Of a DNA stretch of 36,244 nt, positions 27,313 to 36,047 are shown piece by piece. The notes under the pieces were generated by a model. The model was not told the origin of the DNA, ran no database searches, and saw only the letters and a program-made list of their open reading frames with translations. Positions within the stretch are counted from its first letter, which is position 1. Every line of letters begins with the position of its first letter. A program made the position numbers and the translations under genes. Source of the stretch: Bacteroidia bacterium (GTDB lineage: Bacteria; Bacteroidota; Bacteroidia; SpSt-205); assembly GCA_025059915.1 (NCBI GenBank), contig JANXDD010000005.1, forward strand, positions 1-36,244, read 5' to 3'.

Positions 27313-27870
27313 GTGAGGGGGTATCATCTCGGCAAATTCGTTTTGGGGGGCCTTCTTCTGGTTATATCGTGTAAGCGGGAGAAGAAGGACGCAACAGAGG
27401 ACATCGGACATGCTCCTGTGACGACGATAGAGGTTTGGCTTATCAAGGGTGCAGATACGATTAGAGGGCGCTATAAGGATCCAGATGGCCCGGGGGGGCG
27501 GCCTCCTGCGATTGATACCCTTCGTCCGCGAGCAAACGAAACTTACACTTATGTCTTACGCATTCTGGATGAGAGCGGTAATCCTACGAAGGATCTTACG
27601 GAGCTTATATTCTCCCAGCAGAAAAATACTCATCGTATGTTCTTCTTTCCTACTCCAGAGGAGTTAGTGACTATACAGATAGGGGATACAGATGATTTCG
27701 GGCGTCCCGTCGGGGGGCGAGGCACTTGGCGTCAAGGAATTGATACAATCAGAGAGGGAATCGTCCGATTTCTTCTGCGGCATTACCTAAATCCGGCCGA
27801 TAAAGATTTCGGGCTGGAGCGTGGTAGTACAGATTTAGATGTCAGGCTTCCCATAAGAATCCAAAACTAA
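27313..27870 (+). CDS. Putative lipoprotein, unknown function
   Basis: MRGYHLGKFVLGGLLLVISCKREKKD with lipobox; leaderless promoter geometry supports the start. Confidence 0.7.
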   Translation: MRGYHLGKFVLGGLLLVISCKREKKDATEDIGHAPVTTIEVWLIKGADTIRGRYKDPDGPGGRPPAIDTLRPRANETYTYVLRILDESGNPTKDLTELIFSQQKNTHRMFFFPTPEELVTIQIGDTDDFGRPVGGRGTWRQGIDTIREGIVRFLLRHYLNPADKDFGLERGSTDLDVRLPIRIQN

Positions 27871-27880
27871 ACGATAGTGT

Positions 27881-28255
27881 ATGAGGCTTAAACTGAAGAA
27901 GCGCCTGCATGCGGAGGGATTGCGTTGCACGCATCCTCGCCGGTGTATTCTGGAGGCTTTGGAAAAGGGACCTAAAACCCATGCTGAGCTTCTCCGAGAT
28001 ACCCAGCTGGATAGAGTAACTATCTACCGCAATCTTATCGCGCTTCAGAGGACGGGGCTCGTGTATAAGGTGTACTTGCCAGGGCACGAGCCTGTGTATG
28101 TGCTTTGCGAGAGTGAAGGTCCTACACACGCCCATTTTTTCTGTCAGAAATGTCGTAAGGGTATATGCCTTCCCCCTAATATTGTGCAGATAGCGGAGCC
28201 ATGGGCTTCTCGCACGGAAAGAGTTTTTCTACTGGGCAGCTGCTCGGAGTGCTAA
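27881..28255 (+). CDS. Fur-family transcriptional regulator
   Basis: LRCTHPRRCILEALEKGPKTHAELLRD..LDRVTIYRNLIALQRTGLVYKV winged helix; THAHFFCQKC and terminal CSEC metal/zinc motifs. Confidence 0.88.
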   Translation: MRLKLKKRLHAEGLRCTHPRRCILEALEKGPKTHAELLRDTQLDRVTIYRNLIALQRTGLVYKVYLPGHEPVYVLCESEGPTHAHFFCQKCRKGICLPPNIVQIAEPWASRTERVFLLGSCSEC

Positions 28256-29533
28256 AAGGGCTTCCCCTACGAGATAGACGCTCCCGGTAACCAGGATGGT
28301 TTGACATTCTTGGGAAGCGGCTGCTAAGGCATCTGCGACACTTCTGAAGGCCCTTCCTTTATAGCCAAGGTGGGAGGCTATTTCGGCGAGATGGGGGGCG
28401 GGGAGTGCCCGTGGATTGTCAGCTTGGGTGAAATAAACTGGCCCTTGCCAACCGCCAAAGGCGTGGAGAGCTCCTTCTATGTCCTTGTCTGAAGAAAAGC
28501 CTATCACGAGCCCTTCTATGGTCTGAGGGGCATTTCGCACGAGGCGGCGCAGAGCTGCAAAGCCAGGGGGGTTATGCGCCACATCCAAAAGATAGGTGTG
28601 AGTCTCGGAGCGAATCCACTGCCCCCGCCCATATAGAGGAGCTAAGCGCCCTGCCGAAGCGATGCCCTCCTTTATCGCCTCTTCATCCACTGACCATCCT
28701 AAATCCCTAAGACGCTCTATAGCTGTTATAGCAGTGGCGATATTGACAGCTTGATAGTCCCCTGTAAGATCGCAGAGATGAGAGGTACTTGTCATTTCCT
28801 CCGTAAATACCCGGTAGTAAGTCTGCGGTCCCTCCATCCAAGCCGCAGGAGATAAACGGCGATGTACTTCTGTAAGGGGTGCGTTTTGGTTATGAGCCAC
28901 TTCCCTGAATACCTCATACACTTCAGGATGCTCTTGCTGAGCTACTACAACTGGACGCTCTGGTTTGATAATCCCTGCTTTTTCTCGGGCAATATGAGTG
29001 AGGGTGGGTCCTAACACTTCTACGTGGTCCCAGCCAATAGGAGTTATCACAGCGAGCAGGGGAGTAACTATATTCGTAGCATCCCATCTCCCCCCTAATC
29101 CTACCTCTACGACAGCCACATCCACCTTGGCATCTGCGAAATACGCTAAGCTCATTCCTACGGTAGCTTCAAAGAAGCTGAGCTGGAGCTCTTCTATCGC
29201 AGCCCTCCAGCGAGAAAGAAATTCATCTACCCATTCTGCTGGTGGCTCTTCTCCATTGACACGCATGCGTTCTGTGAAGCGCCACAGGTGGGGTGATGTA
29301 TGAAGCCCTACCCGATATCCTGCAGCGCGGAGGATGGAGGCTATCAAAGCAGAAGTAGAACCTTTTCCATTTGTACCAGCGATGTGGATGATAGGATAGC
29401 GGCGGTGCGGCGCTCCTAAGACCTCATCCCATCGTTTCATGAAGGCTAAAGTGGGATGAAGGGCTTTTCTCCCAGTTTGTTCATAAACTTTCAGGCGAGA
29501 GTACAGCCAGGCTTGCCACTCTGCGATGGACAC
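28229..29533 (-). CDS. folC: Bifunctional folylpolyglutamate synthase/dihydrofolate synthase
   Basis: HIAGTNGKGSTSALIASILRAAGYRVGLHTSPHL, VVEVGLGGRWDATNIV, VAHNPPG. Confidence 0.95.
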   Translation of the reverse strand: MSIAEWQAWLYSRLKVYEQTGRKALHPTLAFMKRWDEVLGAPHRRYPIIHIAGTNGKGSTSALIASILRAAGYRVGLHTSPHLWRFTERMRVNGEEPPAEWVDEFLSRWRAAIEELQLSFFEATVGMSLAYFADAKVDVAVVEVGLGGRWDATNIVTPLLAVITPIGWDHVEVLGPTLTHIAREKAGIIKPERPVVVAQQEHPEVYEVFREVAHNQNAPLTEVHRRLSPAAWMEGPQTYYRVFTEEMTSTSHLCDLTGDYQAVNIATAITAIERLRDLGWSVDEEAIKEGIASAGRLAPLYGRGQWIRSETHTYLLDVAHNPPGFAALRRLVRNAPQTIEGLVIGFSSDKDIEGALHAFGGWQGPVYFTQADNPRALPAPHLAEIASHLGYKGRAFRSVADALAAASQECQTILVTGSVYLVGEALLALRAAAQ

Positions 29534-29537
29534 GAGG

Positions 29538-29545
29538 CGAAGGTA
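29538..29545 (-). promoter_or_regulatory. -7 box variant TACCTTCG, 4 nt before folC GTG
   Basis: Minus strand reads TACCTTCG-CCTC-GTGTCCATC. Confidence 0.6.
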
Positions 29546-29564
29546 AGGTGTGAAGGATTTGGGC

Positions 29565-29572
29565 TACTTTTG
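29565..29572 (+). promoter_or_regulatory. -7 box TACTTTTG, 4 nt before ATG at 29577
   Basis: TACTTTTG-TGAG-ATGAACCTT. Confidence 0.8.
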
Positions 29573-29576
29573 TGAG

Positions 29577-31268
29577 ATGAACCTTTATCTGAGCGATGTT
29601 CGGCGGCTTACTCTCTGGAATCGTCATGAGGCTCGTTTGCGAGAGGCTTTAGAAGCATGGCGTCGCCGAACCTACTGGTATGCTTTCCCTGAGGATCCAA
29701 AGGAGTATGGAGAAGAAGCAGCTGCTGAAGGTGAAGCTGCTTTTCGCTCTCAGTTGAATAAGCCTTTTGATAGGCTTAGGCAGTCTGCGCGCCGCTGGCT
29801 TTTGTCGGATGAGGTTTCACCCTACACCCGAGAGCCTTTGGGCATTTCTTACCCTCAAATGGAAGTTGCAGAGGCTCTCTTTCATGCGCAGGAAGCTTTG
29901 TCTCAGTGGCGATGGGTGCCGTACACTGAGCGGCTCGGTCTGCTGATGGAGTCTATTCAGCGCTTTTCTAAGCACTTTTTTGAGGTAGCGCATGCCACTA
30001 TGCACACGACGGGTCAGGCATGGATGATGGCATTTCAGGCATCTGGTCCTCATGCAGCAGACCGAGCAGTAGAGGCGCTGGCTGTAGCCTATGGGGAGCT
30101 TAGTCAGATTCCCTCGCAGGTTCAGTGGGTGCGAGATTTCGGAAAAGCTCAAGCAGTAGTTGAGAAATACTTCATTCCTCAGCCCGAGGGTATTTCGCTT
30201 CATATCGGCGTTTCTACTTTTCCCGTGTGGAATGTTCTGCCAGGATTATACGCCAGTCTGGCGGTCGGCAGTCCCGTCCTAATGAAGCCCCATCCCCGAG
30301 CTATTTATCCGATAGCGGTAGTAGTTTCTATCCTGCAGGAACTTTTTGAGGAGTATGGGCTTTCCCCTGCTATTGTACAGCTTCTTCCTGATACAGTTGC
30401 AGAGCCTATTACGAAAACCCTCGCTGAACATCCCCTCGTTCGCATCATAGACTATACGGGAGGCACAGAATTTGGGAACTACTTGGAAGGCCTGCCAGGG
30501 AAGGTAACCTTTTTAGAAAAAGCTGGCGTGAATGGGGTTTTGATAGAAAGTGTGGAAGATATGGAGGCTGTGGCTAAAAACCTTGCATTTTCCGCCAGCT
30601 TATACAGCGGTCAAATGTGCACCGCCCCTCAGAATGTATATATTCCTCGGGAAGGTGTTCGGACGCCACAGGGTGTGCTTTCCTACGAGGAAGTGAAAGC
30701 GATTCTTACAAAGGCGGTGGATGACCTCTCTTCTCATCCGAAGGCGGCACCGGCGATTCTGGGGGCTCTGCAGAATGATGCTGTCTCGGAGCGGATTGAG
30801 AAACTTGCAAGTACAGCGGCGGCAGTTCATCGGGCTCCGCAGGCGTACGCCCATCCGCAATACAAGGCTGCTCGCACTCTCACCCCCATCGTCGCTGAAG
30901 TAGCTTCTCCCGAAGATAAGGCAGCTCACACAGAGCATTTCGGTCCTCGTTTGCTTTTTATTCCCGTGGAGAGCCCACAGCGCGGCTTAGAGACCCTTTA
31001 TCAGCTTGCTCGGGAGAAGGGCATGCTCTCCTGTGCGATTTATACCACGGATTCAGACTTCAAGCAAAAAGCGATTCGCTTGCTCGCAGAAGCAGCGGTG
31101 CCCTTGAGCTTCAACTTCCGCGGACAGGTTTTTATCAATCAAAGTGTAGCCTTCTCGGACTTCCATGGTACTGGGGGGAATCCCGCAGGAAATGCATCTT
31201 TCACAGATGCCAGCTTTATTGTGAAGCGATTTCGTTGGATTGGAGTGCGGGACTGCCTACAGGCATGA
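29577..31268 (+). CDS. paaN: Aldehyde dehydrogenase-family protein resembling phenylacetic acid degradation protein PaaN
   Basis: DEVSPYTREPLGISYP, ALDH core (VLMKPHPRAIYPIAVVVS, VTFLEKAGVNGVLIE, SGQMCTAPQNVYIPREGV, DFHGTGGNPAGNASFTDASFIVKRF). Start refined from 29550. Confidence 0.8.
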   Translation: MNLYLSDVRRLTLWNRHEARLREALEAWRRRTYWYAFPEDPKEYGEEAAAEGEAAFRSQLNKPFDRLRQSARRWLLSDEVSPYTREPLGISYPQMEVAEALFHAQEALSQWRWVPYTERLGLLMESIQRFSKHFFEVAHATMHTTGQAWMMAFQASGPHAADRAVEALAVAYGELSQIPSQVQWVRDFGKAQAVVEKYFIPQPEGISLHIGVSTFPVWNVLPGLYASLAVGSPVLMKPHPRAIYPIAVVVSILQELFEEYGLSPAIVQLLPDTVAEPITKTLAEHPLVRIIDYTGGTEFGNYLEGLPGKVTFLEKAGVNGVLIESVEDMEAVAKNLAFSASLYSGQMCTAPQNVYIPREGVRTPQGVLSYEEVKAILTKAVDDLSSHPKAAPAILGALQNDAVSERIEKLASTAAAVHRAPQAYAHPQYKAARTLTPIVAEVASPEDKAAHTEHFGPRLLFIPVESPQRGLETLYQLAREKGMLSCAIYTTDSDFKQKAIRLLAEAAVPLSFNFRGQVFINQSVAFSDFHGTGGNPAGNASFTDASFIVKRFRWIGVRDCLQA

Positions 31269-31295
31269 GGGAAAGATAAAATGCGTTCCTTTTGG

Positions 31296-31303
31296 TATCT
31301 TTG
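31296..31303 (+). promoter_or_regulatory. -7 box TATCTTTG, 4 nt before GTG at 31308
   Basis: TATCTTTG-AGAA-GTGAGGCTC. Confidence 0.8.
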
Positions 31304-31307
31304 AGAA

Positions 31308-31958
31308 GTGAGGCTCATAATGCTTGGGCTTGGGGCGCTTTTGTGGGCACAGGAGCGCCCCCTGGTAAAGATTGGGAAGCTCCAATACGGGGGAGGGGGA
31401 GACTGGTATGGCAATCGCGCCTCGCTCTCTAACCTGCTAAAGTACGTCCAGCAGCATGCCCCTATTCCTGTCCAACTGCAAGAGGAAGTTGTTCGTCCAG
31501 CTGCACCTAACCTACATGAGTTTTCGCTTCTCTACGCTTCTGGCCATGGGAATATAGAGTTTTCACCCGAGGAAGTTGAGAATCTGAGAAAGTACCTTCT
31601 GCGGGGCGGCTTTCTCCTCATAGATGACGACTATGGCATGCATGAGTATGCCAAACGAGCACTTTTACAGATTCTACCCGAGGGGCAGTTTCAGCTTATC
31701 CCAGACAATCATCCGATTTTTCACTGCTACTACGACTTTCCGTATGGACTTCCCAAGGTTCATGAGCATGATAATAAAGCACCGCAGCTATATGGATTGT
31801 TTTATCAAGGGCGGCTGGTGGCAGCTCTTACCTATGAAGCGGACTTAGGGGATGGCTGGGAAGACCCGCAGGTGCATAAGGACCCTCCAGAAGTTAGAGA
31901 GCTGGCTTTTCGCATGGGCGTCAATATCTTATGCTACGTGCTGACACATGCATGGTGA
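31308..31958 (+). CDS. DUF4159-family secreted protein
   Basis: Signal (MRLIMLGLGALLWAQ), then KIGKLQYGGGGDWYGNRASLSNLLKYV and LRKYLLRGGFLLIDDDYG, the DUF4159 pattern. Confidence 0.8.
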   Translation: MRLIMLGLGALLWAQERPLVKIGKLQYGGGGDWYGNRASLSNLLKYVQQHAPIPVQLQEEVVRPAAPNLHEFSLLYASGHGNIEFSPEEVENLRKYLLRGGFLLIDDDYGMHEYAKRALLQILPEGQFQLIPDNHPIFHCYYDFPYGLPKVHEHDNKAPQLYGLFYQGRLVAALTYEADLGDGWEDPQVHKDPPEVRELAFRMGVNILCYVLTHAW

Positions 31959-32001
31959 AAGGAGGGGAGCCTTGCGACGCTTTTCTCACAAATAGGGAGG
32001 G

Positions 32002-34314
32002 CTATTTCTCTTCCACCGGAAGTTCCCCTCTCTTAGAAGGCTTATTTTTACCTTTAGGAGCAGGCGGGGAAACGTTCTTTTTGGCAAGCTTCCATGAGAA
32101 CTTCGGCTTTTCCGTCGTACCAGTAACAAGGATAGCCAGACGAATGCGCTCATCCTCGCTTTCTTCTACGAACTCTTTTACGCGCTCGTAGCTTTTGTCT
32201 AAAAGGATACGCGGTACCTCTACCAGGAGGTCATAAGCCAGTTCCCCTTTGAGGGTGTGTGCTCCAGCCACACGCATTTTCCAGCGATTAGCTTGGAGCC
32301 ATGTCGTGTCTGTCCGAATCACCCCCTCCTCCAAGGAAATCCGAGTATCTACCTGCCCTACTTCTATGCGGCGAAAGTCTGTAAGAGGAATAAGGGAAAA
32401 GAGCTCGTAAGTGTAGGGGCTTTCTACGATGACGAGGTTTTGCAAGGAAAGCTTGAGTTTTCCTTTTACATCAGCCCAAGAGATTTTTCCTTGGGATAAA
32501 GGAAGGCTGCCGCTCAGCTCTCCTTTGACCTTGCCCTGCATATGCCGAAGAAGCGGAAAAAGGGTGTCTAACTGCGGCAGCTGCTGATAAAGACGACTAA
32601 GGTCTATGTCTGCAAAACGCCCCTCTCCTTCTACAAGGGTAGGGGTAAAAAGCCCAGTAAAAGAAACTTTTCCCCCTCCAATCCCCCAAACCTGAAGCTC
32701 TTTCAAATGAAGTGCCGAGTGCTCTTTCACAATGTGAGCTTGCATCGGACCAAATAGCCCATTTGTCCAGAGAAAAGTATCTATCCGAACCTTGATATCG
32801 CCCTGCCAGTCTATGGGGGGACCAGCTCCTTTGCTGCTGGGCTCATACTTCAGCCGGGATAAATGCACCTCTCCCAAAATGTTCAGAGGGGCAGCGGTAC
32901 TGTCCCAAAGTCGGCTGTAAGAGTGGACGGAAAGAGAAGGAGCGCTAATAGTTATGTCCTCATATCGTCCGGTAAGGTTAGTTATGTTTAGCTTGTCGGG
33001 CGAGGCTTTGAAAGATACCTGATTGATTTGAAGGGGAGGGGAGAGAAGGTCCTGAATGTATCCTTCGCCGTGGAAAGCCCATCGGTGCTTGGAGCGCTGA
33101 AGGCTCCCTGTCATCCATACGGTGCCAGCAAGGGAGTCGGTTTTGGGAAGTTTCCATCGGCGGAGAAGAGCGAGATTGAGACGGGCATAAAACTCAGCGG
33201 AAATCTCCTCGGAGGAGAGGCCGTATTTTCCCCGAAGGTATAGGGTATCTGAATCGCCCCCGACGAAGTAGAGGCTATCTACTTCTACGGAGCTCTTTTT
33301 GGGGAGGTCGGAGTCCCAGTATAGCCTTCCTTGGGCATAAAGGACTTGACAAGGGTAATCCTCTATGCTAAAAGGCTTGGAAGTTTGTAATGCAGCATTC
33401 AGGCGGAGGCGAGGGAGTTTGCCCCGCCCTACTGGACCTAAAATTTCGCCTTCGGCTCGCAAACTCCCGCTGAGCTGGCTGAGTGCCGAAGGAGCATCTG
33501 CCCACAAGGCTTTTACTCTATCAAGGTCTATATCCAAATCTTCTATCCGAAGGGAGAGTTCAGGGCGTTCTTTGCCGAGCTGGATGCCTCCTTGTACCTT
33601 CGTAAGCATGCCAGAGAGCCCTACATGCAGTGGAGAAAAAAGCAGCCAGTCTGTTTCATAGGTGATGTTGCCAGTCAAACTAAAAGGCTGGGCAGGGAGA
33701 TAGTTCTTTTTGTGGTGGAGGAGGTGCTGAACCTGCCCTTCGGCTTGACCTTGGATGTGGAGCTGGTGTTTCAGTCCTTTGAGACGGGCTTTGAGGGAGG
33801 AAATAAGAAGCGCTAAGCTGAAGTTAGCCTTTTGGTCAGTGTAGAGAAAGTATCCTTCCTTTACCTTTACCTGCTCTAAAGCCCAGGGGGAAGGTTCCTC
33901 AGCAGAGCGTGAAGGCGTCTGAAAGATTTTCTCCCATGGAGTGTATCCTTTTTGATCATATACAAGCCAGACCTGCGGCTTCTCTAAAATGAGACCCTCT
34001 ATACGGTAGTTTTTCTCAATAAGAGCTTCCCAGAGGTTCAGATGCAAAACTACCGCTTCAGCGGAAAAAAGGGTATCTCCATCCTTGCTCTGAAGGAGGA
34101 AGCCTCGCAGTTGTAAGCCCAGTGCTGGTAGCGCTCGCAGCGAACCGACCTCTACGGCAGTTAGATGAATTTTAGCGGAAAAAGATTGCGCCAGCTCTCG
34201 TATCACCCAGGCTATTAGCCGCTCTTTGGAAAGATATATCAGCAGAAGGAGCCCTCCCGCCAGCAAAGATATACTCAATAAAAGCCCTGCCAAAAATCGG
34301 AAAACCCTTCTCAC
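32002..34314 (-). CDS. AsmA-like envelope protein
   Basis: Single N-terminal TM (RFLAGLLLSISLLAGGLLLLIYL), AsmA-like beta-rich repeats (VEVGSLRALPALGLQLRGFLL..DTLFSAEAVVLHLNLWEALIEKNYRIEGLILEKPQVWL). ATGA overlap with upstream gene. Confidence 0.75.
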   Translation of the reverse strand: MRRVFRFLAGLLLSISLLAGGLLLLIYLSKERLIAWVIRELAQSFSAKIHLTAVEVGSLRALPALGLQLRGFLLQSKDGDTLFSAEAVVLHLNLWEALIEKNYRIEGLILEKPQVWLVYDQKGYTPWEKIFQTPSRSAEEPSPWALEQVKVKEGYFLYTDQKANFSLALLISSLKARLKGLKHQLHIQGQAEGQVQHLLHHKKNYLPAQPFSLTGNITYETDWLLFSPLHVGLSGMLTKVQGGIQLGKERPELSLRIEDLDIDLDRVKALWADAPSALSQLSGSLRAEGEILGPVGRGKLPRLRLNAALQTSKPFSIEDYPCQVLYAQGRLYWDSDLPKKSSVEVDSLYFVGGDSDTLYLRGKYGLSSEEISAEFYARLNLALLRRWKLPKTDSLAGTVWMTGSLQRSKHRWAFHGEGYIQDLLSPPLQINQVSFKASPDKLNITNLTGRYEDITISAPSLSVHSYSRLWDSTAAPLNILGEVHLSRLKYEPSSKGAGPPIDWQGDIKVRIDTFLWTNGLFGPMQAHIVKEHSALHLKELQVWGIGGGKVSFTGLFTPTLVEGEGRFADIDLSRLYQQLPQLDTLFPLLRHMQGKVKGELSGSLPLSQGKISWADVKGKLKLSLQNLVIVESPYTYELFSLIPLTDFRRIEVGQVDTRISLEEGVIRTDTTWLQANRWKMRVAGAHTLKGELAYDLLVEVPRILLDKSYERVKEFVEESEDERIRLAILVTGTTEKPKFSWKLAKKNVSPPAPKGKNKPSKRGELPVEEK

Positions 34315-36047
34315 GGCCGTAGAGTATCAGGAAAAGACCACGCTGGGGGACGCAGACACACCCGTTCGGGGAGGATTGTCGCCATAGAGTCGGGCGGTAG
34401 GTAGTTTTGCCGAACCAAAAAGTAGGCAATCTTCTGAAAGTGGGGCTTGTAGGCGGAGAGCACACAGCCTGTCTCTTTATCTATGAAGAAGCGGTAGGTT
34501 TTGGGATTCGGTAAGAGCATGCCTAAAAAAATAGCTTCGGGGATCGTGAGGTCATGGGGTTCTTTGCCGAAGTAAAAGCGAGAAGCCTCCACTAATCCAT
34601 ACACATCTGGTCCCCATTCTATGATATTGAGGTAGAGTTCTGCGATACGCTGCTTAGAGAGAAGGTGGAATCGCTCTATGATAGCGGTGAGGAGAATCTC
34701 CTCCACCTTGCGAGCCAGAGTTTTTTCCCGAGAAAGGAGAAGGTTTCTGACGAGCTGCATGGTGATAGTTCCCGCCCCGCGTCTGAAGCAGCGGCAGTGC
34801 CAGTTCTCCAGCATGGCTTTGAGAAAGTGGGCTTTTTGGAACCCCTGATGAGAGAAAAAAACCCCATCCTCCGAATGAAGTACGGCATGAAGGACATATG
34901 GCGTGATCTGGGAGAAAACTAAAAAATTAGGCTGGTCTGGGCTCACAAGGATGGTCCGAGTAGAGCCGGGGGGGCTATAAGAAAAGCTTTCTCGCAAAGT
35001 AAGAGGGGTGCGCACTCCTTCCCATGCGTAGATGACGAAACCTTCTGGCTGCCAGTCTACTTCTAACGCCAAAGTATCAGGTAGGCTTGGGTCATATACG
35101 AGCTTTAGGGAAAGAGAGGAGCTGCCGCCCAACTTAGCCTTATCAAGGCAGGTAAAAAAGCCCTGAGGAAAAGCTTGAAGGTAAGCCTGATGGGGCTGCC
35201 GAGGAATGTCAAGCTTTAGCCATGCTCTATTTCCAGAGAGCTGCCCGCCTACAGCGAGAATGCCCTGCAAGGGAAGAGCCCGAGGCATCAGTTCTACAAG
35301 GAAACTGTCTGCATGTACAATACTTTTTAGGTGGAAGCCCACCTGTGCATAGCTTAATTTTCGGCTGGCGAGCCTATGATGAAAAACTTGCACTCCTTCC
35401 GCTTGCAGGTCTGCTGAAAGACTTTCTGGACTCACCGTAAGGTGTCCTGTAAGGCTGTCCCAGCTTAGGAAGTTTTCACCATTTAGAGAGATTCTGCCGG
35501 GGGGGATTTGGAAGCTCAGGCTATCTTCTCCAATCGTGGAGTGAAGGAGGACTTGAAATGTGTCTCTGCGCACCTGGGCGGTGCAGAGCTTTCCGAATTT
35601 ATTCAGCGTGAGCCTAATTCCCTTGGGAAGCAGAAGGTGGTCGCAGACGATAGTGTCTATGCGGGATACGAGACGGATGAGTTTCCTGAAGTTACCGAAA
35701 GCAGAAAAGCTACGAGGGGCAGAAGAAGGTGTAGAATAAGCCGAGGAAGATTCTTTTTGGGCTACTTCTCCATTTTTTATGCGGATGCTCAGAGAAGGAA
35801 AAAGCAGCACACGCAGGGTATCGGCTATGAGCATCCAGTGATTTTTCTCCACGGATAAGTGATAGAAGGCGATTTCTCGGAGCGTACTCCATTCAGCGGC
35901 TTCGTATTTTACACGGTCTATTTCGTATCGCTGACCGACGAGATAAATGAGAAAGGGAAGGACCCGCAACCGCAGAATCCACAGAATCCCCACTCCCCCC
36001 GAGAGGATAAGTACGCTGAAGAGCCCTATCCATTTCCAGCGCTTCAT
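34311..36047 (-). CDS. GT51 peptidoglycan transglycosylase with long AsmA-like N-terminal extension
   Basis: C-terminal GT51 motifs: HSEDGVFFSHQGF, GAGTITMQLVRNLLLSREKTLARKVEEILLTAIIER, ELYLNIIEWGPDVYG, IPEAIFLGMLLPNPKTYRF. About 375 aa beta-rich N-terminus after one TM. Start refined to ATG 36047. Confidence 0.85.
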   Translation of the reverse strand: MKRWKWIGLFSVLILSGGVGILWILRLRVLPFLIYLVGQRYEIDRVKYEAAEWSTLREIAFYHLSVEKNHWMLIADTLRVLLFPSLSIRIKNGEVAQKESSSAYSTPSSAPRSFSAFGNFRKLIRLVSRIDTIVCDHLLLPKGIRLTLNKFGKLCTAQVRRDTFQVLLHSTIGEDSLSFQIPPGRISLNGENFLSWDSLTGHLTVSPESLSADLQAEGVQVFHHRLASRKLSYAQVGFHLKSIVHADSFLVELMPRALPLQGILAVGGQLSGNRAWLKLDIPRQPHQAYLQAFPQGFFTCLDKAKLGGSSSLSLKLVYDPSLPDTLALEVDWQPEGFVIYAWEGVRTPLTLRESFSYSPPGSTRTILVSPDQPNFLVFSQITPYVLHAVLHSEDGVFFSHQGFQKAHFLKAMLENWHCRCFRRGAGTITMQLVRNLLLSREKTLARKVEEILLTAIIERFHLLSKQRIAELYLNIIEWGPDVYGLVEASRFYFGKEPHDLTIPEAIFLGMLLPNPKTYRFFIDKETGCVLSAYKPHFQKIAYFLVRQNYLPPDSMATILPERVCLRPPAWSFPDTLRP

